From assembly GCA_021464245.1 (NCBI GenBank), contig JADCRB010000028.1, positions 6,513,612 to 6,577,611 of the forward strand: a stretch of DNA of 64,000 nt, written 5' to 3'. Numbering within the stretch: the first letter of the stretch is position 1; the number at the start of each line of letters is the position of its first letter. Made by a program: the position numbers and the translations under genes. The notes under the pieces were generated by a model, which did not search any database, had not been told where the DNA came from, and saw nothing but the letters and a program-made list of their open reading frames with translations. Source of the DNA: Carallia brachiata. Its lineage: Eukaryota > Streptophyta > Magnoliopsida > Malpighiales > Rhizophoraceae. Positions 43,261 through 55,337 of this stretch are shown here, piece by piece.

Positions 43261-45442
43261 TGAAAGGTTAAAAATGGTCGTGAGGTGATAGGAAACCGAA
43301 TCCAGTGTTAGAAAGATTATGAGTGTCTTTATTGAAATTAAATCTGTTAAAACTATTTAAGACTCCATAAAAATTAAAAAGAAACAGTAGATGGGAGAAA
43401 GGAAGAAGTTGTTGGCACCAAAGGGAAGAAAATATGGGCAAGAAAGAGGGAAAAGGGACGGACGTGTCTAGCCAACAGTAATAGTTAAGCATTGCTGCCG
43501 GCCAGAGGTTGGGGGCACTTTAAAAAAATCACAGATGATAAAAAAAGACTGAGAAATTATTATAGTTGAGGGTTATAAAGTACCTACTTACCAACCCAAA
43601 ACTTTTGGGAAAGAATTAAAGTTTGTAAGCGCTTCCATACGCCAACGCTTCCTCTATTAAATGCTACCGAGGTTAATAGCTGACTGCTATTGATTAGAAA
43701 AATGTGTAATTTAATGCAACTTGACACATAAATGTGCAACTTTTTGCCAACACTTCCGAGAAAAAAATATAACCCATACACGACAGTTGTAAACAACTTC
43801 TAAGTGTTCAGACAAACGACAAAATCTACGTTAGCAAGCAAAATAGATGCTGTCGATAGGAGCCATATAAAATGACAAAGAATAAAAGTAGGTGAATAAT
43901 TTAATGAGACATAAAAAAAATGTGTAATTAATTTAATAAAATTTAATTATGTATTTATTTATTTATTTTAACTTAAATTTATATTTTTTAATTTAAAAAT
44001 TTAGATCACAGTATATTTATCATAATTGTATGTTTAAAAAATATTTTAAAAGGTAGGCAAAATTAAGAATCGCAGGCAAGGCATGAAAATTTAAAAATTG
44101 AGAAAAGTTATGTAAAGACGTAATAATAAGTATAAAATTAATATATAAAATTTAAATTATTAAATTATAAAAAATTATATTAAATTAAAAATAAATAAAT
44201 TATTATATTAATTATATGCTTTCAATATATAGTAAATAGTGTGCTATATAATCTTGCTCTTAAAAATATTACTAATCTATTATGTTAAAAATTTCTTTCT
44301 GCGTTCCATAAAAAAAAAAATAAATTTCTCCCTATGACCACAAGAACGATCGTTCAGAACCCCTAAGAACAGGTACGGCAATATTTAAGCATAAAAGCAC
44401 GTGGTATTGCTTAATCTAGTGAAAAAATTAATTTCAACACAAAATGTATGTTTGTGTGTGAAATGTGGATAAATTGTATAATTTTAAGTGTGGTTTTCAT
44501 CATTTTTTACATATTTAAACTAAAAAATATGGAAATTTATTTATTTATTTTTTAAATGGTTGTTTTGTGATAATTATATATAACATAATAAATAAATTAT
44601 ATGATATAATAAAAATTTTTAAAAAAATTATATAATACGTAAAAAAAATTATGTAATATGTATATTTAATTATTAAAAAAAATTATATCATATACAACAA
44701 TTACAAAGTAAATATTTAGCAGGCGACTATAATAATGCTCAAATAATATACTGGCTGTCTTTGGACAACTCCCCATCTTTGTACTTTTGTTACTGGCTTT
44801 GCCTTTCACTTGTCATATTATGTCTTATCTTAATCTGTTGCCGGCAATTCATTGGCATAAGTGGGACAGTATGTCAACAAGTTTTTGGCTTTATTAATTT
44901 ACTTGAAAGTTCATTTCTTTTTGGCTGGTAATCTGTTGGTTTGTTCGGTTCTTAGAAATAGAATGGATGGGAGCACGACTAGTGTGAAGCATTTTGGTTA
45001 GAGTGAATTTGGGGACGTTGCTATAAGTAATAATAAGGATAAGAATTTTAATCCTAAAAATTATTACAGAAATATTCAAACACTTCTATAATGAGTTGGG
45101 TTTGTTCACATGCAAAAGTGTGCCCCCTTTTGTTTTTTTTTCTTTTGAAGTCAGAAGTGCTTTTCTTTGGCTGTATTCCAGTGTATGTTTGCCATATGTA
45201 TTTGGTCTTTTCATGTTTGAGTTGTTCAAAGAACTTTGAAAAGGATCCTAAATTTCTGTACTTTGCTGCTAAGTACTTGAGAAATGCAACCTACTTTCTA
45301 AGTTTGTGATTCTGAAATTTGGTTTTTTTTTTTTTTTTTGATGCAATTGCTTCAGGGAGCTCTTTAATTTTCTCATTAACATTGTTGCTTGAAAACTTGA
45401 CAGTAGTTTTAAGTTGTTTCAGTTCCTTGCTTGCAAAAATCC

Positions 45443-48400
45443 ATGGCATCAATGGTCACTTTCCCGGTATCACCTTGTTTTCTTGTAAATCAGAGATTAA
45501 GCCTCGGTTTCGCGTAAGAGTTCAAAGTCTGAAAGTACTGATTCAAAAGTATTATCATCTGATGCTCCTGTTGTGAATGGAACTTCCTTCATTGGGGAGA
45601 AAGAGAAGAATGGGGCAGTTATTCATGGAGGCATTGAGGATAGAAAAACAAGTGGGACTCCAATTGATGGTGGGAATGGAGCATTAAAGTCTAGAGTTAA
45701 GAAAATTTTGGTAAAAGATGTTGTCTCAGAAGATTTGGAAGTGTTGTGGGATGATGGCTATGGAACAAAAACCATCAAGAATTATCTTGATGAAGCAAAG
45801 GAGATCATTAAACCTGATGGTGGACCACCAAGGTGGTTTTGCCCCATTGAGTGTGGGAAACCTTTGAAAAATTGTCCAGTTCTTCTGTTTTTGCCTGGTA
45901 AATTGCTGACTGATTGTAATAACTCCAAGCATTTTGCAAATGTGGGAAAGTGTTATTGCTATGATGTTTTGTGGATTCAACTGTTAACTATGTAAGTTTA
46001 TGAGATTTTGGAAAGCTGAAGCTATCTTTTTGGTATTAATCTATGTAGGGCTTGATGGTGTCGGTCTGGGACTTATTCTGCATCATAAAGCTCTTGGCAA
46101 GTGAGTTATGTTTTGGCTTCTAACTGTTATTTCCAAGCAATCAAAGGTCATTTAGTTTGCTTAGTGATAACTAAATTTTGTCCAAATGTCATATGGGAAT
46201 TGGATTTAGGTGTTAAGTATCCTAAATTTTTTGGTCTGCGCTTCAATTTTCTCAAAACATCCCTATGGGGCCATGATGAAATCACTTTAAAAAGGGCTTT
46301 CTGGGCATAGGCTCCCACGCCACTGTATTTAGAATTTATGCTTGCCCTGCCACTCTAAAGCTATTTGAACTGCTTCATTTTTCCTCTGTTTTGGTCTTAT
46401 TTGGTAATCAAAGGAGCAGTAAAGTTCCCTCATTTTCTTGTTCTTGCCAATTTTATGTAATTTTTTCTCCCTTTCCTGTTTTTACTTTCCCCATCAATTT
46501 GGCTCAACTAAAGATTTCTACCATAAAATATTGAAACATGCAGGGCATTTGAAGTTCGTTGTCTTCATATTCCTGTATATGATCGAACACCATTTGAAGG
46601 TATTAGTTTTTTCAGATTTATAAATATGGCAAGTTACTCTCCCAATAATCTGGCACACATTGTCAGTCGAGAAATTTTTCTCAAAATACTATCCAAGTTG
46701 AAGAAAATTTGTAGCTACTTGCAAAACAAAAATGATTTGAGCATTACCTAGACTTGCATTTTCTTTTTAAGCAGTTTGAAGTGGTTATGAACTGTTACTT
46801 CTTTTGTGTTATTGCACGAAGCACTGGTGAAATATGTTGAAGAAACAGTGAGGCGTGAGGGCGTCTCATCTCCAGATAAGCCAATTTATCTAGTGGGGGA
46901 CTCACTTGGAGGATGTCTAGCTCTTGCTGTTGCTGCTCGTAATCCAAAATCGATCTTGTATTGATACTAGCCAATCCAGGTCAGTGGCAAAGCAAACAGT
47001 AATTTATACTTTCCATTTTTTTTTAAAAAAAAAGAAAGAATTTTGCTCAGTAATTGATTCTTTAGCAAACATGAATATTTACTCACATGAATATGTATCC
47101 TAGATGAACTCCTGATATTTCTTTACCTGAATTGTTTTAAAACAGTCTGATGTTTTCATTCTTCTATTTCAGCTACATCATTTGGCAGGTCACAACTGCA
47201 ATCCTTGTTCCCTATCTTGGAGGCTTTGCCAAATGAACTACATACTGCAGTCCCCTATCTTCTTAGCTTTGTTATGGGTAGACTGAGCTGTTACTTTGCA
47301 ATGTTTCCTTCATTTTTTCATTGCCTATCGAAATTTAGTACTGAAAAATATGCTTAATGTTTTCTATTGCTTTCATTATTTTTCATTAGTCTGTGGAATA
47401 TATTTAACTTTGCCGTCATGATTGTTGATTTCATTATTTGCATTGTTAAGGTCTAACAGATTTATCATACATGTTGCTTTGCATGGCAACTGGGTTATTC
47501 AGTGCAGTTTGGAGTTTTGTCTTGTGCATTAGATTTTCCTCTTTGTGGTTTGATAATTTTGATTTTTGTTACGCAGGTAATCCAACGAAGATGGCAACAG
47601 TTGGTATTGATAATAGACTTCCTCCTAGATGGCAAAGTGAACAATTTTTTGCTAATCTCACTGCGCTGCTTCCACTTCTTTCTGTGAGAATTAAAGAGCT
47701 AATTGCAATGTTTTTTGCATTTCTTCCTTTTGGTTAACAGTTTTAGGCTCATTCTGCTCTCTTCTTTCACATTAACTGAATGTGCGTCCATAAATGGCTT
47801 CATTTGAGTATTAGTTGTAAAAAATCTGTGGACAGATCTTAGCATTTAATTTTCAGGGTTTGGCTGATATCATTCCGAGGGACACTCTTCTTTGGAAGTT
47901 GAAATTGCTAAAATCAGCTGCTGCTTATGCTAATTCCCGTCTTCATGCTGTAAATGCTGAAGTTCTACTACTTGTGAGGTGCTGATTCTCCCTTGACACT
48001 CATATTATATGACCTTTTTTTTTTGTTTGGGGGAGGGGGGGGGGTTATAGCTAGTTATTTTTTCATTTTTTTAAATGATTTTAAAACTTCCATTACATGT
48101 GTCTATATTGTGATATTACAATAATCAATAATCACGCTACACCAGTGGTACAGTTCTATCACCCTGTTTCCCTTTACTTGATGACTCCTTGAAGGCTCTT
48201 CACATCTGTCCTCCCCTGAAACTTCTAAATAGAAAAGGAACTGCTACTCAGCTATGTACTCTTTGCACAACCAAATCTATGTACTATGCTTTTCAACGAA
48301 CCATTATAATTATTCAAGTAAAGACCCCAAACCAAATTATCCTGCATATTTTCACCCAGTTTTCTTTTCATAGTATATATGGAAGTCAAATTGAAATTGG

Positions 48401-51400
48401 AAATTTTAATGTGACAATGAAAATGATAGATCTTTTTCGGCGTAGTGGCAACGACTCCATGCTTCCTAGTGGAGATGAAGCTCACCGCCTCAAGAGCTTG
48501 CTAAAGAATTGCATGGTTCGTTACTTCAAGGAAAATGGACACACCCTTTTGATGGTAGGTGAAGAAAACCTTTTATGTTCATGTATCAGAAAAAATTAAG
48601 TGGATTTTGTATGTGGTTACCTTTATACACTTGTATGCAAATGAAAGAAGTGGATTTTGTATGCGGTCATGCATGTGTTTGGGCATGTGCATTGAATGAT
48701 GAAGACCTGCTATAAATCTTCTGAAGCTCCTTGAATGAGTTTCAGCTTCCTCCACATCCAACTTCTCTATAATCTTTGGAACCATTGCCATTGGCTCGTT
48801 TCTTTAGATATTGGTTGAGGCAAGTTGGCAATTGTGAAAAAAATCACTGTCGCTTTGGGTGCTAAATTAATTTATTGACAGCTTTCATTGTGTCAATATG
48901 TTTGGCAAGTTACATTTGTGACCCTTAACTTGCATTCTGTGCAGGAAACTTATACATTTTATATTGTCTGATTTCTCTTTGCTGCTTTTTCTTCTTCTTC
49001 CCCCAACCTTCGTATCTCTCATTTTTCCCCTTCTCTGCAATGTACAGGAAGATGGTATCAATCTGCTCACAGTTCTTAAAGGTACTTGCAAATACCGCCG
49101 TTCCCGGAGAACTGATTTTGTCTCAGACTCCTGCCACCTAGCACTTCAGAATTCAGACTTGGATTTGGAGCATTTGGGTAATAAAAACATGTCAATTTTT
49201 TTAAATGTTATTCCTTGAGATTACTAATAGGGATACAGGTTGCTGATAAGGATGATAGAGTTCATGCTTGACTCTGGTTAAGCCTCAGCATTTTTGTTTC
49301 TATTCACTTGAGCTAGACAGCATCCAAAGTAGCTAAATTATATCCTGTTATTACATGGTCCAGGTCTAATCTTCTTAGCAATCTGTCAGCCATGTGCAGA
49401 TCCTTCACTCTTCATCCTTCTATCCTCTACCTTCCTTTCTAATATTATTAAAACATAGGTTCGGCAACATTGCATAAATTTGATCGCTATGAGGAAGTTG
49501 GTCCCAAATTCAACTTGGTCTAGTCTGTTTTCCTACTTCACAAGAAAATGTATGTAGCAGAAGTGCTTGAAATTCTAGTACACTTCATCAGTTGTACTGT
49601 TAGATCTGCGTATACTTCCCACCCATTTTTTATGCTCCCCACTGTTTTGGTTCCTGTTTCTCCCAAGCTTTCATCAATAGCAACATAAAGATATCAAGTT
49701 GGACAAAGTTTTATGTTGGCATACATTAAGGGAATTCATGGCTTCATGAAGTTAAACAAGTAGGTAGACCCTGTATTCACTTCACGACTAACAGCTAAAA
49801 ATGCTGAAAATTACAATGGAAAATACCCTCGGTTATTAGGTTTAGAGTCTCTCCCTTGATCAATAATAGGAACAAAACCTTAATCTCAAATTTAGTGGTC
49901 TCTCCCTCAATTAACACACAAAATGTGGTCCATTCCACCTTGATTAAAAACTGAGTTTCATTTTGTCTATTTGGGTTTTGGCCACATGCCAGGTTTGTTA
50001 AAGCTACATCCCAACACCAAAATTTGTGCATCTGAGACTGAAGCTGGTATTACAATGCATGTATGTCAGGTTATTACAACTTTCTGCTTCATCCGCAATG
50101 TTTTCTACCTTGGAAAATGGAAAGATAGTGAAAAGCCTTGACGGGATTCCCAGTGAAGGTCCTGTTTTGTTTGTTGGTTACCACATGTTAATGGGCCTGG
50201 AAATTGCTTCTCTTGCTCAAGAATTGCTGAGAGAGAAGAATATTATGGTTCGTGGTATAGCACATCCAGATATATTTTTAGGAAAACTTGAAGATTCATC
50301 TACTGAATTTTCCGTCCTTGATTGGATCAAAGTGTTGGGCGCGGTGCCACTCTCAGCGAGCAATCTTTTCAAATTGCTTTCTACTAAATCACACGTGCTT
50401 CTTTATCCTGGAGGTGCGCGGGAGGCTCTTCACTATAAGGCATGTAAACTTCGTTGACTTTCAAAGGAATTTCCTTATATTTATTCTATTTTCCCCAAAC
50501 CAGATATTATGCATTTAGGAAGTGTAATCTCCTTCATCACTTAAAATTCTGCTTGATTTTATTGTGCCAATGTAAGAAGTAGTTCTGAGGTAAAAGTTCA
50601 GGAAAATATTGTACGTATACACACCATCTTAATGGCCATTTATAGTTCAATAGTGGCATGACTCTGAAGCTGCACATAGGAATAGGTTTATGGTGACTTG
50701 GCCCCTCACCATCTCTGTCAATTGCTGTCATTCCACTTTCACATCTGCCATAACTTTTCTCATCATGACTTCAATGAAATCATCACAAGGATAATTTCAA
50801 TTTCCACATGATCGATTATTTCCCATGCGGGCTTTTATGCCTGCTGCCACCACCAGCACTTCTAATTCACAACTGCTGTGAAATTAACAAATCATATGGA
50901 GCTTGGATTTTCAAATAACTGAAGAGATGAGAAATTCAAGTTTCTGTGGGTGTTTTGTTCTTGGATCATTCTACGTATGACACCAATAATACAGGAATAA
51001 TTCTAAACAAAGAAACTCTTGGCAGCCATGTTAATAGCTTGTGATCATCTTTAGCTGTAATGACACATGGTGAGAACATGGCCTTATATTCTCATAGTCT
51101 GGTTTCTGTGGTGAGAACATTGCCTCATATTCTGATAGTCTGGTTTCTGTTGTGGTCATTTTCTCAATCCTTGGAGCAACTATTCTCGTTTCTTAAGATG
51201 TTGAGAGTTCACAATTTTGTTATCTAGTTTGGAGCATTTTTTGTGGGTTTTTGGAGATGGATTGCGTGGCAAATTTGTTCCAGATTCCTTGTTGTTTGTA
51301 CAAGAATTTACAGATGAGATGGGGTACATGAATACAGTCTTGCATTGCAGCAATCACATTTTGAAATTCTAGCTGTTTTCCTCCTGATATTTCCATGTAG

Positions 51401-52512
51401 CACTGATTTTTGAAAATAGATTTATTAATCAGCAATCAGCCTTCTTTCTTACTCATTTACACAGACAAACTGCTTAAAAAAGTTGGTTACCATAAAGATG
51501 AAAATATGGAATAAAAATATTGTTCCCGTTGCATAACGCTCTTGTGAAACCTTAGAACTTATTAAAAATTTTGTTTCTCTCGGATCCTGCTTCTTTAACT
51601 TACAGGGTGAAGAATATAAGATAATGTGGCCTGATCAACCAGAGTTTGTGAGAATGGCAGCGAAGTTTGGTGCCACTATTGTACCATTTGGAACTGTTGG
51701 AGAAGATGATATTATGGAAGTAAGCTTTTGCACTACTTTTCCCATACTTTTATATAGATTTGCTTTTTTTTTTTTTTTCTTTTTTTAAAGAAACATGTGG
51801 ACTGATGCTGTGGAATTGCAGCTTCCTTCTTTTGTAGGAAGTTATGCACCATGCAGGATACAGATTCTTCTCGAATTTAGGCATTTCTGATAATTTATCT
51901 CCTTACGCCCTTCTACAATCACGTTTGCTTTGCTCTGAAGTTTCTCTTTCTTTTTTTTTTCTGACATAAGCTTTGTGCATTATCATTCATTTTTTCCTAC
52001 GATTGCACGTGCATTTGGCAGTTGGCTCTTGATTACCACGATCTGATGAAGATCCCTGTTGTTAATGACATTGTTAGAGACACTGCTAGCAGACTGCAAG
52101 AACAAGGTCCTTACTCTCTGGAATATTCTTCCAATGTTAATTCACACGTCATTTTTCTATGCTAGCTACCCTTGCTCAGAGCACTTTGACAGAATTATGC
52201 TTTGATTATAGGGATGAGAGTAAAGGGGAAGTTGCCAACCCGGAACTGTTTGTCCCAGTGCTTCTGCCCAAGTTGCCTGGCCGCTTCTATTATCTGTTTG
52301 GTAAGCCAATAAGAACAGAAGGAAGGAAAGAGATTCTGAAAGACAAAGAGGGTGCAAACCGGTTATACTCACAGATAAAAGCTGAAGTTAAACGCATTAT
52401 AGACTACTTGCTGAAGAAGCGAGAGGAGGATCCTTATAGGAACATCATTGATAGAACAGTATATCGCGCATTACATGTTCCTCCGCGAGATATTCCAGCA
52501 TTTGACCCTTAA
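45443..52512 (+). CDS. Plastid esterase/acyltransferase, phytyl ester synthase (PES) type; five frame breaks
   Basis: Two-domain enzyme of the PES/At1g54570 family, which esterifies phytol and fatty acids in plastids during chlorophyll breakdown. Exons: 45443-45897, 46049-46100, 46544-46599, 46822-46979, 47173-47277, 47577-47683, 47857-47978, 48446-48554, 49048-49177, 50070-50439, 51606-51719, 52022-52106, 52212-52512. ATG context AATCCATGGCA is strong and MASMVTFPVSPCFLVN looks like a transit peptide. The alpha/beta-hydrolase half has FLPGLDGVGLGL, the nucleophile loop LVGDSLGGCLALA and the late His in ENGHTLLM. The acyltransferase half has PSEGPVLFVGYHMLMGLE, LLYPGGAREALHYKGEEYKI and LPGRFYYLFGKPI. 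Frame breaks sit at about 45489, 45535, 46948, 49129 and 52225. Each needs one added base, after which 2169 nt encode about 722 aa (Arabidopsis PES1 about 704). Intron 10 is GC-AG (donor 50440). Confidence 0.92.
51069..51150 (+). repeat. Tandem duplication of 41 bp in an intron of the PES-type gene
   Basis: Units 51069-51109 and 51110-51150 both begin GGTGAGAACAT and end ATAGTCTGGTTTCTGT, with four or so substitutions between them. They lie in intron 10 and are not near splice sites. Confidence 0.88.
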
Positions 52513-53823
52513 GACGGGGCAAGAGAAGGCACTTTATTGGTCTTAAATGCTGCCACAACCATTCATTTTGTTAAGACTCCGACTTGTACACTTCAACGTC
52601 TCAAACTCTTGGCTACAAAATTATCTTTCTAAAGAAGGCAAGAAACTAATTTTAAACATAGTGCAGCTATCAATTTGTAATTGACCAAAACATGGTATAA
52701 GAAAAGTAAAGAAAAAGAATAGGAAAGACTGGACAGTGAGGAAAACAAAATGACCTATAAATCATGGTTTTTTTTTTTGTAAGACTGCTGGCCATGGCAG
52801 TCAAACCATGAGTTTTGTTTTGCTCTGCCATCTTTGTTGAAAGGTCCTCAGTGGCATCAGGATAACTTGTGAACATCTACATAGAGCAAGTGGTTAGCAG
52901 CCGCAAAGTATGAGGATCCATCCGTAGACCTTGCCCGCATAATCTTCTTTACCGCTACTCTAGCGGCTCCCTTGGACAAAAAAAAATTGGGAAAATGACA
53001 GGTGAATATGGAATTTTGAGGCAGGTGATGCAGTTCATAATTGAGTTGTACGGGTGGAAATGCCTCGACGTGCGTACAAATTTTGCCAAGGACCTGATTT
53101 TTGGGTCTCCTTTCACATGAAGTAAATCCCTTATGATTATTGACCCCACTTGTGTGAGAAGAATCCACCATAGGTTAGGCTTATCTAAGAATCCACCATA
53201 GGTCTGGACATGGTCCAGACTGGAAGAATTCCACAGCTGTAGGATGCTGTTACAGTTCCAGTGTAACTAACATTCTCAAAAACAGACTTTGAAATTTCTG
53301 TATCTTATTGCTTCAGGTTCATTTCTGTTGCCATGTTGAAGATTGGCATTTGCACCAAAATTTACGTATTTCGCTGGTTCTTTTCTTTTTATTGATTCTT
53401 GCCTTGCTGAGTGAATATGATTAATATTGAAATCATTTTTCAGTGATCTAAGTTGATTATGTTACCCTTTCTCTTTGCTGCTTTACCCATTTGTGGGGAC
53501 CACATATTCTGTTATACACTTCTAGCAGACCCAGTTTGGCCACTCAAGCAAAGGCACTGGAGGTCACAATCTGTCAATGCTCAGAATATGATTCCGTACC
53601 AATGTCTCTGGTTGAAAAAACTCGAGGGAATACCAAAGACGAAGTGCAGAGAAAAAGGCAGTATACGATCCCTTCAAGTGGGGGGTGATTGTTATCTTAC
53701 ATCCCACTTTTTTTGATGTTTTAGAATATGGTTTGTCTATTTAAGGAAAACTTCTAAACAAGGTTCATAGCAAGAGAAGGAAGTGCTAGAGCTCTTTTAA
53801 GGAAGAAAGGTTCTGGCCTAAAG
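52513..53823. other. Spacer between the PES-type gene and the unknown-function gene
   Basis: Presumed 3' UTR first. At 53520-53690 a plus-strand stretch reads with fairly protein-like composition (VPMSLVEKTRGNTKDEVQRK, then a stop). It could be a leader exon, a decayed exon or chance. Nothing else was recognised. Confidence 0.4.
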
Positions 53824-54595
53824 ATGGCTGGAAATGATTACAAATATAGAGGCTACTACACTCCTGATGTACCAAGAACAGATGGTTGGAGCAAAACAAG
53901 CTATGATTCTGATCACGTGTGCCGTCCAGTCATCATCGATGCTGCAGGGAGGAAAAGGCCAATTGTTTCTTTCTCTCCTCACCCGAGCACTGAATCCTGT
54001 GCTACAAGAACTGAGGTTGTTCAATACCTTCATTCGCCTGTGGCCTCTGATACCAAGTATGACCCTCGCTTTCGAGGCCTGATTCATCATGGGAAAATTA
54101 TGGAGTTGTTGAAGACAAGTGGCTCAGGCCCCCAAGCCCTGTACGTGATCGCCCTCCAGAGGTTGACGATTTCTTCAGCAAAGTGCAAACTGAGGCTAGC
54201 AGACCCAGGTTTGACCCTTTGAGCACTTCAAAGTGGCGCCAGACTCCTACAACAACAAATCCTTATGGCCATTCCAGGCGCTACAGTGAGAACAATGACT
54301 GGAGCAGCAAGGAACGGCAAAAGCACAAGGTTTACACGAACGGAAATGAGAACAAGACGATTATTTCGGAAACTATAGTATGACAGAGCCATCCATGACC
54401 ACCAGCGGTGGGTGGGTTAGGCCAAGTCATGCTACTTGGGGTACACAACCTGATAGCAGTCTCTCCACGCCAACAAGTGATATCGACAAAGCCATGCGAT
54501 ACTTAGAAGAAGCTGCAAAACCTTATCCAGAAAATATTGACAGCAGGGCATATGCAAGGAGATATGGCAACTATAAATTCTCAACCAGGCCATAA
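53824..54595 (+). CDS. Conserved-looking plant protein of unknown function (two frame breaks)
   Basis: Single-exon gene. It begins MAGNDYKYRGYYTPDVPRTD after AAAG and ends with SRAYARRYGNYKFSTRP before the TAA at 54593-54595. The protein is polar and rich in Ser, Arg, Pro and Tyr, with no transmembrane segment and no catalytic motif that I recognise. Near the C-terminus is DIDKAMRYLEEAAKPYPENI. As written there are two breaks. Near 54114 the frame must shift to continue as DKWLRPPSPVRDRPPEVDDF. Near 54359 it must shift to continue as DYFGNYSMTEPSMTTSGGW. Each shift needs one extra G (AAGACAAG, AAGACGATT). With both, the length is 774 nt, about 257 aa. I infer one gene because the three segments join without gaps and share composition. 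Function is not assigned. Confidence 0.65.
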
Positions 54596-55337
54596 ACAAC
54601 AGTAGATAATCATACAAGAACGATAACTGTCTACGATCCGTTTGCTAGGCCTCCAAATGCTTCCTAAATGATCCTACAACCTGGTTCTTTGGCCTTATTA
54701 AGCACTACAAAGGCGTCCACTTTGGCTTCTATTCACCTGCTTGGTATAACTATCTGGTGTTAAGTCTGTCCTCAACAGTTGTTTCTCCTTTGGCTACTTA
54801 AATAAGCTACCTTTGTATGCAACACAATAAGTAATGAACCTGGATACCTGGGCTTATGCACAGAGACAGTCCCTGAAGGTGCATGTCAACAGGCTACCCT
54901 TGTGTCTTGTTCGATTTTAGAGCACTAATTTCTCATCTTTTTTATTCGGAGAAGGTTGAAATCATCAATGAATGCGACTTGCATCTTGTTAGGGATTCTG
55001 CTTGATCATTTTTCTCGGGTTTTTCTGCCCTTTAAATTTATAGTTCATCGTGTTGTTGGAAGGGGGCACGGATGTACGGAAGAACCCTGCAGTAATGGAA
55101 ACGCATGATGCTACTCATAAATATTATGCCATGAAAACAAGGTACAAAGATCGGTTGTATTCATTAAAAATCAATCTTGTGATAATGAGGTGAAACTTGA
55201 TAGTTTTAAATTGAAAACTTCCACATGAATACAACAAAAATGAATGAGCCTCAGGGCTTTTGTCGCCCCACCCTAAATCTAAAAGCAATAATGATTTTTC
55301 GATAGAAGGTTGAAAGGATGCTGGCATCATCTCAACT
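54596..55337. other. Convergent spacer between two 3' ends
   Basis: Holds the 3' UTRs of the plus-strand unknown gene and the minus-strand tryptophanyl-tRNA synthetase gene, which face each other. No other feature was seen. Confidence 0.5.

Larger units (their letters stand above)
38881..45442. other. Gene-poor AT-rich region
   Basis: About 6.5 kb without a gene I can support. It contains a 66-bp tandem duplication (40635-40766), a GC-rich island (42905-43260) and long A/T-rich blocks (41300-42200, 43900-44700). The last 100-150 bases are probably the promoter and leader of the downstream esterase/acyltransferase gene. Confidence 0.5.

Noticed and set aside
41300..44700. Centromeric or satellite array in the AT-rich desert
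   Set aside because: No regular monomer periodicity was seen; the region is only AT-rich low-complexity sequence.
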